Positions 17,514-27,464 of a stretch of DNA of 64,000 nt are shown here, piece by piece; position 1 is the stretch's first letter; the number at the start of each line of letters is the position of its first letter. The stretch is from Amycolatopsis sp. DSM 110486 (lineage in GTDB: Bacteria; Actinomycetota; Actinomycetes; Mycobacteriales; Pseudonocardiaceae). The DNA lies in the NCBI RefSeq assembly GCF_019468465.1, contig NZ_CP080519.1:2991001-3055000 (forward strand). Reading direction: 5' to 3'. The position numbers were made by a program, and so were the translations under genes. Under the pieces are notes generated by a model. The model saw only the letters and a program-made list of their open reading frames with translations, made no database searches and was not told where the DNA came from.

Positions 17514-18484
17514 TCCCCTCGGGTGGTGGGTTCGAGTCCGGACAGCGAGAGCCTGCCACGGCACCGGCGCGCCTCCAAGTTGCCCGGCAGCCAGACGCCG
17601 CCCTGCCCGCGCCAGCGGGCCACGAGCGCGTCGACCGAGCGCAGGTGCGCGTCGGTCAGTTCCCGCACGCCCGAGCCCAGCAGCCACCTGCGGAGAACCC
17701 GTCTGCGCAGTGCCGCGGGCTCGCCCTCGAGCACCGTCACGTCCAGCCCTTCGGGCCCTCCCGCGCGGGTGAGAATCCTGTCCGCCACTGTGTCCAACGC
17801 CTCGGTGTCGTCACGCAGCTGTGCGGCCGTTCGGGCCAATGCCGCCGCGACGCCGCCGGCGAGCACCTCTTCCAGCAGCGGCAGCACTTCCGCGCGCAGG
17901 CGGACGCGGGTGAAGCGCGGATCGGCGTTGTGCGGGTCCTGCCAGGGTTCGAGGCCGAGCTCGGCGCAGGCACCGCGGGTCTGCTCGCGCGTGACGCCCA
18001 GCAGCGGCCGGCCCCACGGCGGGTCGAGCGGGCGCATGCCGGCCAGCGACCGCGGTCCGGAGCCACGGCCGAGGCCGAGCAGCACCGTTTCGGCTTGGTC
18101 GTCGAGGGTGTGGCCGAGGAGCACGAGTCCTTCTTCGCCGCCGGGCAGCGCTGCGCGCAGCGCGCGGTACCTCGCGGTGCGCGCGGCGGCTTCGGGACCG
18201 CCCTTGCCCGTGACGTGCACGGTAAGGATTTCCGCCTCGTCCACGCCGAGCTCCTTCACGGCCGCGGCGGCTCGCGCGGCGACTTCCGCGGAGCCGTCCT
18301 GAAGCCCGTGATCGACGATCAGCGCGCGCGTGCGCAGCTTCCGGTGGCGCGCGACGTACGCCGTGGCTTCCGCCAGGGCAAGGGAATCCGCCCCGCCCGA
18401 GACGGCGACGCATACCTCCGGCGGCGGCGCGTGCGTCGCGAGGAACTCCCGCACGGCCCGGCGGACCGCCGCGAGCGCGCTCAC
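17510..18484 (-). CDS. tilS: tRNA(Ile)-lysidine synthase TilS
   Basis: Modifies the wobble cytidine of tRNA-Ile(CAU) to lysidine using ATP and lysine, allowing AUA decoding. The 324-residue protein contains the PP-loop SGGADS at 29-34, VDHGLQDGS and [19 protein letters not shown], the specific TilS motif. It is shorter than E. coli TilS (432) because the C-terminal domains are reduced, as in mycobacterial MesJ. It overlaps hpt at its end and follows the metalloprotease gene with a 4-base overlap. Confidence 0.95.
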   Translation of the reverse strand: MSALAAVRRAVREFLATHAPPPEVCVAVSGGADSLALAEATAYVARHRKLRTRALIVDHGLQDGSAEVAARAAAAVKELGVDEAEILTVHVTGKGGPEAAARTARYRALRAALPGGEEGLVLLGHTLDDQAETVLLGLGRGSGPRSLAGMRPLDPPWGRPLLGVTREQTRGACAELGLEPWQDPHNADPRFTRVRLRAEVLPLLEEVLAGGVAAALARTAAQLRDDTEALDTVADRILTRAGGPEGLDVTVLEGEPAALRRRVLRRWLLGSGVRELTDAHLRSVDALVARWRGQGGVWLPGNLEARRCRGRLSLSGLEPTTRGE

Positions 18485-19530
18485 CCGTGCAGGCGCCGCA
18501 CCCAGGCCGCCGGATCGCTGATCTCGGCCCGGGTCGGCAGCGTGTTCGGCGAGCGCCAGACCGCGTTGAACCCCTCCATGCCGACGGCGTTCACCACGTG
18601 CTTCGTGAACTTCGCGCCTTCTTCGTACTGGCGGATCTTCGCGTCAAGCCCGAGCAACGCGCGCAGCATGCGGTCGAAGACACCGCCGCCCTGGCGACGG
18701 GCGCTGAAACGCGAGCGGATCACCTCGACGCTGGGCACGACCCGCGGGCCGACGGCGTCCATCACGTAGTCGGCGTGGCCTTCGAGCAGGGTCGACAGGG
18801 CCAGCAGCCGATCGAAGATCGCGCGTTCCGCGGGCGACTGCAGCAGTTCCGCGATGCCGACGCCCTTGCCCCGCTGCTTGAGCGCCTCGGGCAGGCGCCC
18901 GACGAGGTCCGAAAGGCCGTCGGCGGAATGGCCCGCGATGCCGGTGACGAGGCGTTCGACCTCGTCGGCGAAGTAGTCGCGCAGCCACCGCACGGCCGTG
19001 AACTGCAGCCGGTGCGTGCACTCGTGCAGGCACACCCACAGCCGGAAGTCGGGCGCGTGCACCTTCATCGCGCGCTCTGCGGCGACGACGTTGGGCGCGA
19101 CGAGCAGCAGCTGCCCTTCGCGCTCGGGGCCGCCGAAGGGGTCGTACTGGCCGAGCACGCGCGAAGCGAGGAACGACAGCACCAGCCCCGTCTGCACGCC
19201 CGCGCCCGACGCCAGGATCGGGCCGAGCGGGCCGCCCTGCGCTTCGGGCAGCGCGCGGCCTGTGAGCGCTTCGAGCCCCGACGCGGCGGAACGCACCCAG
19301 CCGGGCCGGTCGACGACCGTGCCCGGCAGCAGTGGCAGGTCCTTGCCCAGGCCCGTCAGCTCCCGCACGTGGCCCTCGGCCTCGGCCGTGAGGTCACGCA
19401 GGTCGGTGACCGCGCGCGCGGCCTCTTCCTTGGGCACCTGCGGACCACCGCGCACCAACCGCGCTCCGGTGGACGCCGCGAGGTCCCAGTCGACCATCGG
19501 CCGCCGTGGGGTCTCGGTTTCCTGGCTCAC
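18481..19530 (-). CDS. Zinc-dependent metalloprotease, DUF2342/Rv3626c family
   Basis: A protein of about 349 residues in the place of mycobacterial Rv3626c. The metal site is HECTH (in VCLHECTHRLQF) with a downstream glutamate in LLEGHADYVMDAVGP, forming a zincin-like HExxH...E arrangement. The family is sometimes labelled coenzyme-F420-associated, but its substrate is unknown. There is no signal peptide, so it is cytosolic. The start is uncertain: GTG 19530 (VSQETETPRRPMVDW) and ATG 19497 (MVDWDLAAS) both lack a good ribosome-binding site. It lies 58 bases after the PBP4 gene and overlaps tilS, so it is within one operon. Confidence 0.85.
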   Translation of the reverse strand: MSQETETPRRPMVDWDLAASTGARLVRGGPQVPKEEAARAVTDLRDLTAEAEGHVRELTGLGKDLPLLPGTVVDRPGWVRSAASGLEALTGRALPEAQGGPLGPILASGAGVQTGLVLSFLASRVLGQYDPFGGPEREGQLLLVAPNVVAAERAMKVHAPDFRLWVCLHECTHRLQFTAVRWLRDYFADEVERLVTGIAGHSADGLSDLVGRLPEALKQRGKGVGIAELLQSPAERAIFDRLLALSTLLEGHADYVMDAVGPRVVPSVEVIRSRFSARRQGGGVFDRMLRALLGLDAKIRQYEEGAKFTKHVVNAVGMEGFNAVWRSPNTLPTRAEISDPAAWVRRLHG

Positions 19531-19588
19531 CTGTCCGACGCTACCTGCACAAGGGCACTTTGCCCGACTGAATCCGGCACCGATTCGC

Positions 19589-22474
19589 CTAGTTGCAGCC
19601 ACACTTCCGCAGGGTGGTGGCCAGCACGTCGAGCGCGGCCTGCCCCGGGTTCTTCTCCGAGCCGTTGGACATGAACGCGAACGCGAGCACGCGGTTGTCG
19701 CTGTCGAGCACGTAGCCGGCGAGGGTGTTGACGCCGGTGAGCGTGCCCGTCTTCGCCCGGACCCAGCCCTTGCCCGCGGCCGAGTTCGGCGTCGCGTAGC
19801 GGGTGGCGAGCGTGCCGGCGGGGCTGCCGGCCACGGGCAGGCCCGCGAGCAACGGGCGCAGCTTCGGGGTGTCCGGGTTCTTGCCGTCCGGTGCCGCGGC
19901 CTCGGCGAGCACCTGCGCGAGCAGCCGCGCGGGTACCTTGTTCTGGTTGGACAGGCCGCTCGTGTCGGACAGCTGCAGGCCCGTGACGTCGAACCCGTGG
20001 TCGGCCAGCACCTTCTTCACCGACGCGGCCGCGCCGGAGAACGACGCCTCGGCGCCCGCGGTGATGGCGACCTGGCGGCCGAGAGCGTCGGCGAGGACGT
20101 TGTCGGAGATCTGCAGGAGCGCGTACGCCAGGTCCGGCAACGGCGCCGACTGCACCTGCGCGACGACCTTCGCATCGGCAGGCGCCTTCGCGGTGCCGGC
20201 GGCCTGCGCGCCGAGCTTGTCGGCGACGAGCTGGGTGAGCGTGGTCGCCGGGTTGCCCGAGCGCGGCGTCTCGTCGACCGACGGGTTGAGGCGGCCGCCG
20301 TCGGCCATCGCGGGCACGATCGGCGCGCCGTAGGTCGACGGCGCGTCGCCGGGCTCCCAGCCCGGGGCGGTGGTGGGGCCCGAGTAGGCGCTGACGTCGA
20401 CCTGCACCTTCTGGACGTTCGGGTCGGCCTTCTTGATCTGGGCGACGAGGTCGTCCACGTGGGCCGCGCCGGGGTAGAGCGGCGAGTCGGTGCCGATGGG
20501 CAGCGCCGTGAGCGACGGGTCGCCACCGCCGACGATGATCACCGTGCCGGGCGACGAGCCCTGCACGACCTTGGTGACGATCCGCTTCGTCGGGTCCATC
20601 GACAGCAGCGCGGCCGACACCGTGAGGATCTTCGTGGTCGACGCCGGCGTCAGCGGAGTGGTCGAGCTGTGGTCCCACAGGACGGAGCCGTTGGCGGGGT
20701 CGATCACGCTGCCGCTGAGCTGCGAGAGCGCCGACGCTCCAGACGGTCCGGCCAGGGCGGAAGCGACGCCGTTCGCCGACGGGCCCTGGCCCGAGGTGTC
20801 AGGGCCGTGCAGCGCGAGGGTCACGGACGCGGGGTCGGGGCTGTCGCCCTTCGGCGCGTTGGGCGCCCACGGCAGGCCGAGCTTGTTGGACACCTGCGGC
20901 ATCGCGGACGCGACCCCGGCCGCCGCGAGCACCAGCACCACGACGACGCCGAGGACGACGAACTTCTTCTTGCCCTTCTTGGCTTTCGGCTCTTTCGGCG
21001 GGGTGTCCCGCTGCGGCTCGCTGTGGGGCGGCTCCTGGTCGTCGTAGCCGCCGGCGAAGCCTTCGGCGGGGCGCTCGATGCCGACGGTCGACTCCGCCGG
21101 GAACTGCTCACCCGACGGTTCGATGCGCACCGGGCGGGCCTGCGTCCCCGACGCCGGGGGGACCGCGCCGCGCGGCGGCTCGGGGAGGCCGCGGGGGTTG
21201 TCGGGCTTGTCCTGGGACCAGGGGCCCTGGTTCTGGAGGCTGTCCCACTGGGGTGCGTCCCGGGGGCCTTCGGGTTCGTTGCCGCCCTGGGCGGTGTGGA
21301 AGACGTCCCAACGTTCTTCGCGTGGGGACTCGGTGTTCTGGCGCTGGGGTTCTTGGCGCTGGGGTTCTTCGCGCTTCTGCTCGTTGCGGAAGACGTCCCA
21401 TTTGGACACGTCGATGTACTCGGTGCCGCTCTCGCTGTTGGCGGCGCCGCTGTCTTCGCTCGCCTCTTCCTCCGGCGGCTCCGCGGCCACGGACTCGAAC
21501 ATCGACCCGACGCGGCGCGGCTCTTCGCTCCGGTTCTGGTCGCCACGGTTCTGGTCGCCACGGTTCTGGTCGCCACGGTTCTCGTCGCCGCGGGTCTCGT
21601 CACTGCGGCTCTGATCACCGTCGCCCGGGCGCGCGGGTCGCTCCACCGGCACCCAGGGCACGCCGGGCGGCGGCACCCGAAGCTGCTGAGTGGCCTGGTC
21701 GGACGGCGTCTCCTGCGACCGTTCCGACGAGGACTGCTCTTTGCCCTGCTGGCTCTGTGTCTGCGGCCGCTGGCCCTCCGAGCGATCCAGCTGCAGCCCT
21801 TGCGACCACGGGCCTTGCTGTTGGCCTTGCTGACCCTGACCTTGCTGCTGGCCCCACGGCGCGTGGCCGGACTGCTGCTGACCCGGCCCCTGCTGCGTCT
21901 GCCGGCCCTGCTGGAGCTGGCCGCCCTGACTCTGCTGACCGAACAGGCCCTGCCCCGGCTGGGACTGGCTCCTCTCGCCCTGCGACTGCTGCCCCGGTGC
22001 CTGCTGGTTCTGAGACTGCTGGTTCTGGGGCTGCCGGACTCGCGGCTGCTCACCTGGCCGCGGCCCGAGCCGGTCGGCGAGGTCCTGCCGCGGCTGTCCC
22101 GGCTGCCGCATCTGCCCGGACTGCCCCGGCTGGCTCTGCGGCCCCGACTGTCCCTGCGGCCCCGACTGCGGCTGCTGTCCCTGCGGCGGCTGCTGCCCCG
22201 GCTGTCCACCTCGGTCACCAGCCGGGCGCGGCTCGACCGGAGTGTTCAGTCCCGGAATCAGTTCAGGAGCCACGTTCGGCTTGAACCACGACCCCGGCGG
22301 ACGCCCGCCGGCGCCGGGTGAAGAACCGGCGGGAGGTGTGACGTTCGGCACGGCGAGCTGGTCCGTGACGGTCTGGCCGGGCTTGGGGATGGGAAAGCGC
22401 GCGGTCGCCCCACCGCCGCGCGACGACGTGTCCTCGTCACCATCGGGCCACATCGGCTGGTCGTTGTCCGACAC
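19589..22474 (-). CDS. dacB: D-alanyl-D-alanine carboxypeptidase / PBP4 with long disordered N-terminus
   Basis: A 961-residue serine penicillin-binding protein of class C type 4, which trims or cleaves peptidoglycan stem peptides outside the membrane. Catalytic motifs are SxxK at Ser612-Lys615 ([11 protein letters not shown]), SDN at 790-792 and KTG at 908-910 (AKTGTLTG). A single transmembrane helix lies near 490-515 ([18 protein letters not shown]), so the first 490 or so residues are cytoplasmic. That tail is extremely rich in Gln, Gly, Pro, Ser and Arg and holds tandem GDQNR/GDENR repeats. Typical homologues are 450-550 residues, so the tail doubles the protein. It is the first gene of the PBP4-metalloprotease-tilS-hpt run and is divergent from ppa. 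Confidence 0.92.
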   Translation of the reverse strand: MSDNDQPMWPDGDEDTSSRGGGATARFPIPKPGQTVTDQLAVPNVTPPAGSSPGAGGRPPGSWFKPNVAPELIPGLNTPVEPRPAGDRGGQPGQQPPQGQQPQSGPQGQSGPQSQPGQSGQMRQPGQPRQDLADRLGPRPGEQPRVRQPQNQQSQNQQAPGQQSQGERSQSQPGQGLFGQQSQGGQLQQGRQTQQGPGQQQSGHAPWGQQQGQGQQGQQQGPWSQGLQLDRSEGQRPQTQSQQGKEQSSSERSQETPSDQATQQLRVPPPGVPWVPVERPARPGDGDQSRSDETRGDENRGDQNRGDQNRGDQNRSEEPRRVGSMFESVAAEPPEEEASEDSGAANSESGTEYIDVSKWDVFRNEQKREEPQRQEPQRQNTESPREERWDVFHTAQGGNEPEGPRDAPQWDSLQNQGPWSQDKPDNPRGLPEPPRGAVPPASGTQARPVRIEPSGEQFPAESTVGIERPAEGFAGGYDDQEPPHSEPQRDTPPKEPKAKKGKKKFVVLGVVVVLVLAAAGVASAMPQVSNKLGLPWAPNAPKGDSPDPASVTLALHGPDTSGQGPSANGVASALAGPSGASALSQLSGSVIDPANGSVLWDHSSTTPLTPASTTKILTVSAALLSMDPTKRIVTKVVQGSSPGTVIIVGGGDPSLTALPIGTDSPLYPGAAHVDDLVAQIKKADPNVQKVQVDVSAYSGPTTAPGWEPGDAPSTYGAPIVPAMADGGRLNPSVDETPRSGNPATTLTQLVADKLGAQAAGTAKAPADAKVVAQVQSAPLPDLAYALLQISDNVLADALGRQVAITAGAEASFSGAAASVKKVLADHGFDVTGLQLSDTSGLSNQNKVPARLLAQVLAEAAAPDGKNPDTPKLRPLLAGLPVAGSPAGTLATRYATPNSAAGKGWVRAKTGTLTGVNTLAGYVLDSDNRVLAFAFMSNGSEKNPGQAALDVLATTLRKCGCN

Positions 22475-22645
22475 CCACCACTCCTTCTCACCTGCCCGGA
22501 AGGGGCCAAGGTCACATGCTGCCTAGCCGACATCCACGGGACCCGGCGGCAGCGCGTAGTCCACACTAGTGACGTCAATGAGGTGATTACGGTTGCCGCC
22601 CACGACGTGTGGGATACCGAGATTCGAGAAGCAGCGAGGACGGCC

Positions 22646-23161
22646 GTGGAGTTCGACGTCACGATCGAAATCCCCAAGGGGGAGCGCAACAAGTACGAGG
22701 TCGACCACAAGACCGGTCGCATCAAGCTGGACCGGACCTTGTTCACGGCGACGCAGTACCCGGCGGACTACGGCTTCATCGACGACACGCTCGGCCAGGA
22801 CGGCGACCCGCTCGACGTGCTCGTGCTGGTGCAGGAGCCGACGTTCCCGGGCTGCTTGATCCGCTGCCGCGCCATCGGCATGTTCCGCATGACCGACGAA
22901 AAGGGTCCGGACGACAAGGTGCTGGCCATCCCGACCAACGACCCGCGCCTTGAGCACCTGCGCGACATCCACCACCTCAACGAGTTCCACAAGCTCGAGA
23001 TCCAGCACTTCTTCGAGGTCTACAAGGACCTCGAGCCGGGTAAGAGCGTCGAGGGTTCGTCGTGGGTGGGCCGCGCGGAGGCCGAGGCCGAGATTTCGCG
23101 GTCGTACCAGCGGGAGCAGGACCGGCTGGCGAAGGAAGAGGTCGAGGGTCCCGCTCACTGA
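22646..23161 (+). CDS. ppa: Inorganic pyrophosphatase
   Basis: Soluble family I enzyme that hydrolyses pyrophosphate and so drives biosynthesis. The 171-residue protein begins [21 protein letters not shown]. The signature DGDPLDVLV and the metal ligand context ([11 protein letters not shown]) are intact. I choose GTG 22646 rather than upstream starts because GAGGA precedes it and homologues begin at [12 protein letters not shown]. It is divergent from the PBP4 gene, as in mycobacteria (Rv3627c/Rv3628). Confidence 0.96.
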   Translation: MEFDVTIEIPKGERNKYEVDHKTGRIKLDRTLFTATQYPADYGFIDDTLGQDGDPLDVLVLVQEPTFPGCLIRCRAIGMFRMTDEKGPDDKVLAIPTNDPRLEHLRDIHHLNEFHKLEIQHFFEVYKDLEPGKSVEGSSWVGRAEAEAEISRSYQREQDRLAKEEVEGPAH

Positions 23162-23178
23162 GAGCGACCGAGAACGCG

Positions 23179-23221
23179 CGAAAGGGCCGTTCACCCCGAG
23201 CTGGGGTGAACGGCCCTTTCG
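23179..23221. terminator. Bidirectional terminator between ppa and the MFS gene
   Basis: A perfect 19-bp stem, CGAAAGGGCCGTTCACCCC (23179-23197) with its exact complement at 23203-23221, and a 5-base loop. It lies between convergent genes, 18 bases from one stop and 11 from the other. The arm motif CGAAAGGGCC resembles the unit of the repeat array at 25397-26160. Confidence 0.9.
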
Positions 23222-23231
23222 TTGATCTATT

Positions 23232-24866
23232 TCAGTGCGCCAGCGCGAGCGCTTCCTGCTCCGAGCGCTGCTCCATCGCCGACTTGTCCGAAAGCGGCTT
23301 CTCCTTGAGCAGCCAGACCAGGGCGAACCCGACCGTCAGCACAATCCCGCCGACCAGGAACACCGTGCTCATCGAGCCGGCGAACCCGTCGAGGATCGGG
23401 CGGGCCAGCACCGGGTCGAGGTGGGCGAGGAACGAGGTGTCGTTCACGTCGACGCCGCCGTTCGCCATCTGCTGGGCGAACTCCGGGTGCTGGGCGAGCG
23501 CCGCGACGTACGACGGGGTCGCCATCGCCGAGCGCACCGCCGCCGCGATCCGGTCACCGACCGTGCCGAACAGGATCGAGAGGAACACCGCGGTCCCCGC
23601 CGTGCCGCCGATCTGGCGGAAGAACGTGGCCGACGAGGTCGCGACGCCGATGTCCTGCGGGGCGACGTCGTTGGTCGCGGCGAGCTGCAGCGTCTGCATC
23701 GAGGCGCCCAGGCCCAGGCCGATCACGAACGCGATCGCCATCACGACGCCCAGCGGCGTGGCCGCGCCGATCGTCGACAGCCCGAACAGCGCCGCCGCCA
23801 TCAGCCCCAGACCAGCCACGGCGAAGACCTTGTAGCGGCCGGTCCGCGAGATCACCGCGCCGGAGCCGAGGCTCGCGACCATGATCCCGAGGGTGAGCGG
23901 CAGCATCTGCAGGCCCGCCTGCGTCGGCGTCGCGCCCTTCACGATCTGCAGGTACAGCGGCAGCGACATCATCGCGCCGAACATGCCCGCGCCCTGGATC
24001 ACCGTGACGAGCGTGGCCACCCGGAACACCGGCCGGCGGAACAGCCGCAACGGCAGCAGAGCCGCGTCGCCCATCCTGCGTTCCTGCAGGATGAACAGGA
24101 CGACCCCGACGAGCCCGATCGCGTACATGCCGAGCGACGCGGGCGAACCCCAGCCCCACTCGCGCCCCTGCTCGGCGACGACCAGCAGCGGCACCAGGCC
24201 CAGCGTCAGCGCTCCGGCGCCGAGGAAGTCCACACGCTGCTGCACGCGGGTGTGCGGGAGGTTCAGCACCTTGCTCACCACGACCAGCGCGGCCAGGGCA
24301 ATCGGGACGTTGACCAGGAAGACCCAGCGCCAGCCCGTGACCCCCGCGAAGGAGTCCAGCCCCGCGAAGAACCCGCCGACGACCGGTCCCGCCACGCTCG
24401 AGATCCCGAACACGGCCATGAAGTAGCCCTGGTACTTGCTGCGCTCGCGCGGCGCCGTGATGTCCGTGATGATCGCCAGCGCCAGCGACATCAGCCCACC
24501 GGCGCCGAGACCCTGGAACGCGCGGAACGCGGCCAGCTCGTACATCGAGCTCGCGAACCCGCTGGCCAGCGAGCCGGCGAGGAACAGCGAGATCGCCGTG
24601 AGGTACATGGGTTTGCGCCCGAACAGGTCGGACAGCTTGCCGTAGAGCGGCGTCGAGAGCGTCGCGGTGATCAGGTAGGCCGTGGTGGCCCACGCCTGCA
24701 GGCTCTGGCCGTGCAGCTCGTCCGCGATCGTCTTCATCGCCGACGACACGATGGTCTGGTCCAGCGCGGCCAGGAACATGCCGAGCATCAGCCCGGACAG
24801 CACGGTGAGGATCTGCCGGTGCGACAGCTTGCCGGTGCCCCCTTCCGCGGTGATGGTGGCGGTCAT
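23232..24866 (-). CDS. MFS multidrug exporter, EmrB/QacA (DHA2, 14-TM) type
   Basis: A 544-residue membrane transporter with 14 predicted helices. Signatures are LDQTIVSSAMKTIADEL after helix 1 (motif typical of DHA2), GRKPMY after helix 2 (motif A), FRAFQGLGAGGLMSLALAII and the motif C-like GISSVAGPVVGGFFAG in helix 5. It probably exports drugs or toxic metabolites using the proton gradient. Substrate cannot be read from sequence. No regulator gene is adjacent, but an inverted repeat at 24895-24915 lies in its promoter region. It is convergent with ppa. Confidence 0.92.
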   Translation of the reverse strand: MTATITAEGGTGKLSHRQILTVLSGLMLGMFLAALDQTIVSSAMKTIADELHGQSLQAWATTAYLITATLSTPLYGKLSDLFGRKPMYLTAISLFLAGSLASGFASSMYELAAFRAFQGLGAGGLMSLALAIITDITAPRERSKYQGYFMAVFGISSVAGPVVGGFFAGLDSFAGVTGWRWVFLVNVPIALAALVVVSKVLNLPHTRVQQRVDFLGAGALTLGLVPLLVVAEQGREWGWGSPASLGMYAIGLVGVVLFILQERRMGDAALLPLRLFRRPVFRVATLVTVIQGAGMFGAMMSLPLYLQIVKGATPTQAGLQMLPLTLGIMVASLGSGAVISRTGRYKVFAVAGLGLMAAALFGLSTIGAATPLGVVMAIAFVIGLGLGASMQTLQLAATNDVAPQDIGVATSSATFFRQIGGTAGTAVFLSILFGTVGDRIAAAVRSAMATPSYVAALAQHPEFAQQMANGGVDVNDTSFLAHLDPVLARPILDGFAGSMSTVFLVGGIVLTVGFALVWLLKEKPLSDKSAMEQRSEQEALALAH

Positions 24867-24894
24867 CTTGGTACTCCCTCAAGTCCGGTCGAGC

Positions 24895-24915
24895 AGTTGC
24901 TTGTATCCATCAACT
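24895..24915 (-). promoter_or_regulatory. Inverted repeat in the MFS promoter region
   Basis: AGTTG (24895-24899) and CAACT (24911-24915) flank an 11-base spacer, 29 bases before the MFS start. On the minus strand TTGCAC followed after 18 bases by ATACAA could be the promoter, so a repressor bound here would cover the -10 region. Confidence 0.35.
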
Positions 24916-24989
24916 ACTTTCAGGGTGCAACTGTTCCCGGGAAGCTTGCATGAGGCAAGTAAATAAGGTGTGACGCTGGTCGCAGGGAG

Positions 24990-25316
24990 TTAGAGGTGGG
25001 CCTCGAGCTGGGCGAAGTCGGCTTCACGCATGGGCCTCGCGTGGCCCGGCCGGGGGCTTCGGGGCTCGCTCCTCAGCGCCGCGGGCACCTCGGCAAGCCC
25101 AAGCCGCAGCGCCACGGCGATGCGGTGGTTGCCGTCGAGGACTCCGAGCTCCTCGTTGAACCCCAGCCTGAGCGGCGTCGGAATCCCCCGCCGCGCGATA
25201 TCCCCGGTCAACTCGTCCAGGCGGCGCGGGGTGTCGACCAACGCGGACCCGACCAGCTCCCGGTCGACGGCGCAGTACCGCACGACGAGCTCGGTCGGCA
25301 GCAACAGAGGCGGCAT
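24990..25316 (-). CDS. Small ParB/Srx-fold-like protein
   Basis: A 108-residue protein starting MPPLLLPTELVVRY. The core is a ParB N-terminal-like motif, LGVLDGNHRIAVALRLGLAEVPA, in which DGNHR resembles the GxxR nucleotide-binding box of ParB/sulfiredoxin-fold proteins. There is no helix-turn-helix domain, so it is not a partition ParB. It stands alone, between the exporter and a long repeat region. I prefer ATG 25316 because the upstream extension is arginine-rich and runs into the repeats. Function unknown; it may bind or hydrolyse a nucleotide. Confidence 0.6.
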   Translation of the reverse strand: MPPLLLPTELVVRYCAVDRELVGSALVDTPRRLDELTGDIARRGIPTPLRLGFNEELGVLDGNHRIAVALRLGLAEVPAALRSEPRSPRPGHARPMREADFAQLEAHL

Positions 25317-25396
25317 CGGCTCATCATCGCGCGCAGCCGGCCAACGCCCCGATCGCGACGGCTCCGCTCTCGGGCGCCGGCTGGTCCGTTCGCCAC

Positions 25397-26160
25397 GCGA
25401 AAGGTCCCCTCGCGACGCCGACACAGAACGAACGGTCCCCTCACCCCGCCCGCTCAGCGCGACCGGTCAACCCGCCCCACCAACACGCCACCAACGGTCC
25501 CCTCGCACCGGTACCTCAGCACGAGTGGACCCCTGCGCCCACGCGCCCCGACACGAGCCAGTCCTCTCATGCACCGGCGCGACCGGCCCGCTCAGGCAGG
25601 AGAACCCGCACGAAAGCACCGTTCGCGCCATGTTGGCGCCGCGAAGGGACCTATCGCGCAACCGCTGGCATCGCGAAGGTCCCACTCACACCGCCGACAC
25701 CGAACCACCAGCCCTCCTTGCCAATCACTCCCTGCGCGAAGGGTCCCCTCGCGCAAGCGTGGAGTGTGGAAGGCCCTCTCGCGCCAAGCGCGCGGCGCGA
25801 AGGATCCCCTCCCTCCACGCCTAGCCCTCGCGCGAGAGGCCCACTCGCACCAGGCCCACACCAAGAGCGGTTCTCTCGTGACGTCGGCTCCGCACGAAAG
25901 GCCCACTCGCACCGGCGGCACAGCCCAAAGGTCCCCTCGCGCGGAAGGCTTGGCGCAAACGGTCCCCCCGCCACGCCGACACCCGCACCAACGATCCACC
26001 CACGCCACGTCCGCAGTGCGAAAGGCACTCTCGCACCTAGTACGCAGCGCGAAAGGTCCCATCGCACCACCGGCACGGCACCAGAGGACCCCTCGCACCG
26101 AACCAACAGCGCAAAAGGTCCCCCCGCACCAACCACCATTGCGCGAGGGGACCATTCGCT
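25397..26160. repeat. Array of about 21 degenerate hairpin-like repeats (core GCGAAAGGTCCCCTCGC)
   Basis: The 858 bases between the ParB-like gene and glyA hold no credible gene. They contain about 21 diverged copies of a 17-base core GCGAAAGGTCCCCTCGC, spaced mostly 27-40 bases. Copies begin near 25397, 25426, 25491, 25521, 25552, 25609, 25639, 25670, 25733, 25766, 25794, 25828, 25862, 25890, 25923, 25949, 26015, 26045, 26081 and 26107, plus an inverted copy near 26139. Linkers often read ACCGGCGACAC or similar. The core is an imperfect palindrome; the copy at 25733-25757 (GCGCGAAGGGTCCCCTCGCGC) has 10-base arms with one mismatch. Units have diverged too far for CRISPR, and no cas gene is present. 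Confidence 0.75.
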
Positions 26161-26174
26161 CAGCGAAAGCAGCG

Positions 26175-27449
26175 TCAGGCGACGTAACCCGGAATCGGGA
26201 ACGGCGTCAGAAACTCCCGGATCTCAGCAGCGATCCGGTCCAACTCCGCCTCCGGAGAAGAAGAAGCAGCTGCCGCGACCACCGTGCGGTCGATCCACTC
26301 CGCCACCTGCACCTGGTGCTCCGGCAGCAACCCCCGCGTCGTGATGGCCGAGGTGCCCAGCCGGATGCCCGACGGGTCGAACGGCTTGCGCGGGTCGAAC
26401 GGCACCGTGTTGTAGTTCAGCTCGATCCCGGCGCGGTCCAGGGCCTGAGCGGCAGGCTTGCCGGCCACGTTCTTGTTCGTCAGGTCGATCAGCAGCAGGT
26501 GGTTGTCCGTGCCGCCGGAAACGAGGTCGTAGCCGCGGTCGAGCAAGGCCGAAGCCAACGCAGCGGCGTTCGCCACGATCGTCTGCGCGTAAGTAGCGAA
26601 CGAGGGCTGCTGCGCCTCCCCCAGCGCAACGGCGATGGCCGCCGTCGTGTGGTTGTGGGGGCCGCCCTGCAGACCGGGGAACACGGCCTTGTCGATCGCC
26701 TTGGCGTGAGCAGCGTCCGACATGATCATCGCACCACGCGGGCCGCGCAGGGTTTTGTGCGTGGTGGTCGTAATAACACCGGCGTGGCCCACCGGCGACG
26801 GGTGCGCCCCGCCCGCGATGAGGCCGGCGATGTGGGCGATGTCGGCCACCAGGACGGCGTCGACCTCGCGCGCGATTTCCGCGAAGCGCGGGAAGTCGAT
26901 CGTCCGCGGAATGGCCGTGCCACCACAGAAAATCAGCTTCGGCCGGTGCTCCAGAGCCAGGTCGCGCACCTGGTCGAAGTCGACGCGGCCGGTTTCCTTG
27001 CGCACGCCGTAGCGGACCGGGTTGAACCACTTGCCCGTCGCGGACACGGACCAGCCGTGAGTCAGGTGGCCACCGTCGGGCAGGGCCATGCCGAGCACGG
27101 TGTCGCCGGGCTGGGCGAAGGCCAGGTACACGGCAAGGTTGGCCGGGGAGCCGGAGTACGGCTGCACGTTGGCATGGTCCACGCCGAACACGGCCTTCGC
27201 GCGCTCGATCGCCAGGTTCTCGATGGGGTCGATGAACTGCTGGCCCTCGTAGTAGCGCTTGCCGGCGTAGCCCTCGGAGTACTTGTTGGTGAGCACGGTG
27301 CCGGTGGCCTCGAGCACCGCGCGCGAGACGTAGTTCTCCGACGCGATCAGGCGGATCTTGTCGTGCTGGCGCTTCGCTTCGTCCTCGACGAGCCCGGCGA
27401 TCTGCGGGTCGGCGGCGGCGAGCGTGGAAAGGGCGGGCTGATGTGTCAT
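26175..27449 (-). CDS. glyA: Serine hydroxymethyltransferase GlyA
   Basis: PLP enzyme that interconverts serine and glycine and supplies 5,10-methylene-tetrahydrofolate. The 424-residue protein has the PLP-lysine motif [30 protein letters not shown] near the N-terminus and the GTSAITTRG motif. The start at ATG 27449 ([10 protein letters not shown]) is preceded by CCGGAGACGTG. A longer in-frame start would lie inside the riboswitch and is rejected. Expression is probably controlled by the ZTP-type riboswitch immediately upstream, matching glyA's role in the one-carbon supply for purine synthesis. Monocistronic as far as visible. Confidence 0.97.
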   Translation of the reverse strand: MTHQPALSTLAAADPQIAGLVEDEAKRQHDKIRLIASENYVSRAVLEATGTVLTNKYSEGYAGKRYYEGQQFIDPIENLAIERAKAVFGVDHANVQPYSGSPANLAVYLAFAQPGDTVLGMALPDGGHLTHGWSVSATGKWFNPVRYGVRKETGRVDFDQVRDLALEHRPKLIFCGGTAIPRTIDFPRFAEIAREVDAVLVADIAHIAGLIAGGAHPSPVGHAGVITTTTHKTLRGPRGAMIMSDAAHAKAIDKAVFPGLQGGPHNHTTAAIAVALGEAQQPSFATYAQTIVANAAALASALLDRGYDLVSGGTDNHLLLIDLTNKNVAGKPAAQALDRAGIELNYNTVPFDPRKPFDPSGIRLGTSAITTRGLLPEHQVQVAEWIDRTVVAAAASSSPEAELDRIAAEIREFLTPFPIPGYVA

Positions 27450-27464
27450 CACGTCTCCGGCTCT

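Noticed and set aside
18998..22321. 1107-codon open frame antisense to the PBP4 gene
   Set aside because: Low-complexity Leu/Arg/Ala shadow of the Gln-rich coding strand; no start signal or homology.
25397..26160. CRISPR array
   Set aside because: The repeat copies differ from each other at many positions, spacing is irregular, 'spacers' resemble each other, and no cas gene is in the window.
25467..26344. Several overlapping open frames across the repeat array
   Set aside because: They arise from the repeats in every frame, are Arg/Pro/Ser-rich and have no ribosome-binding sites or known motifs.
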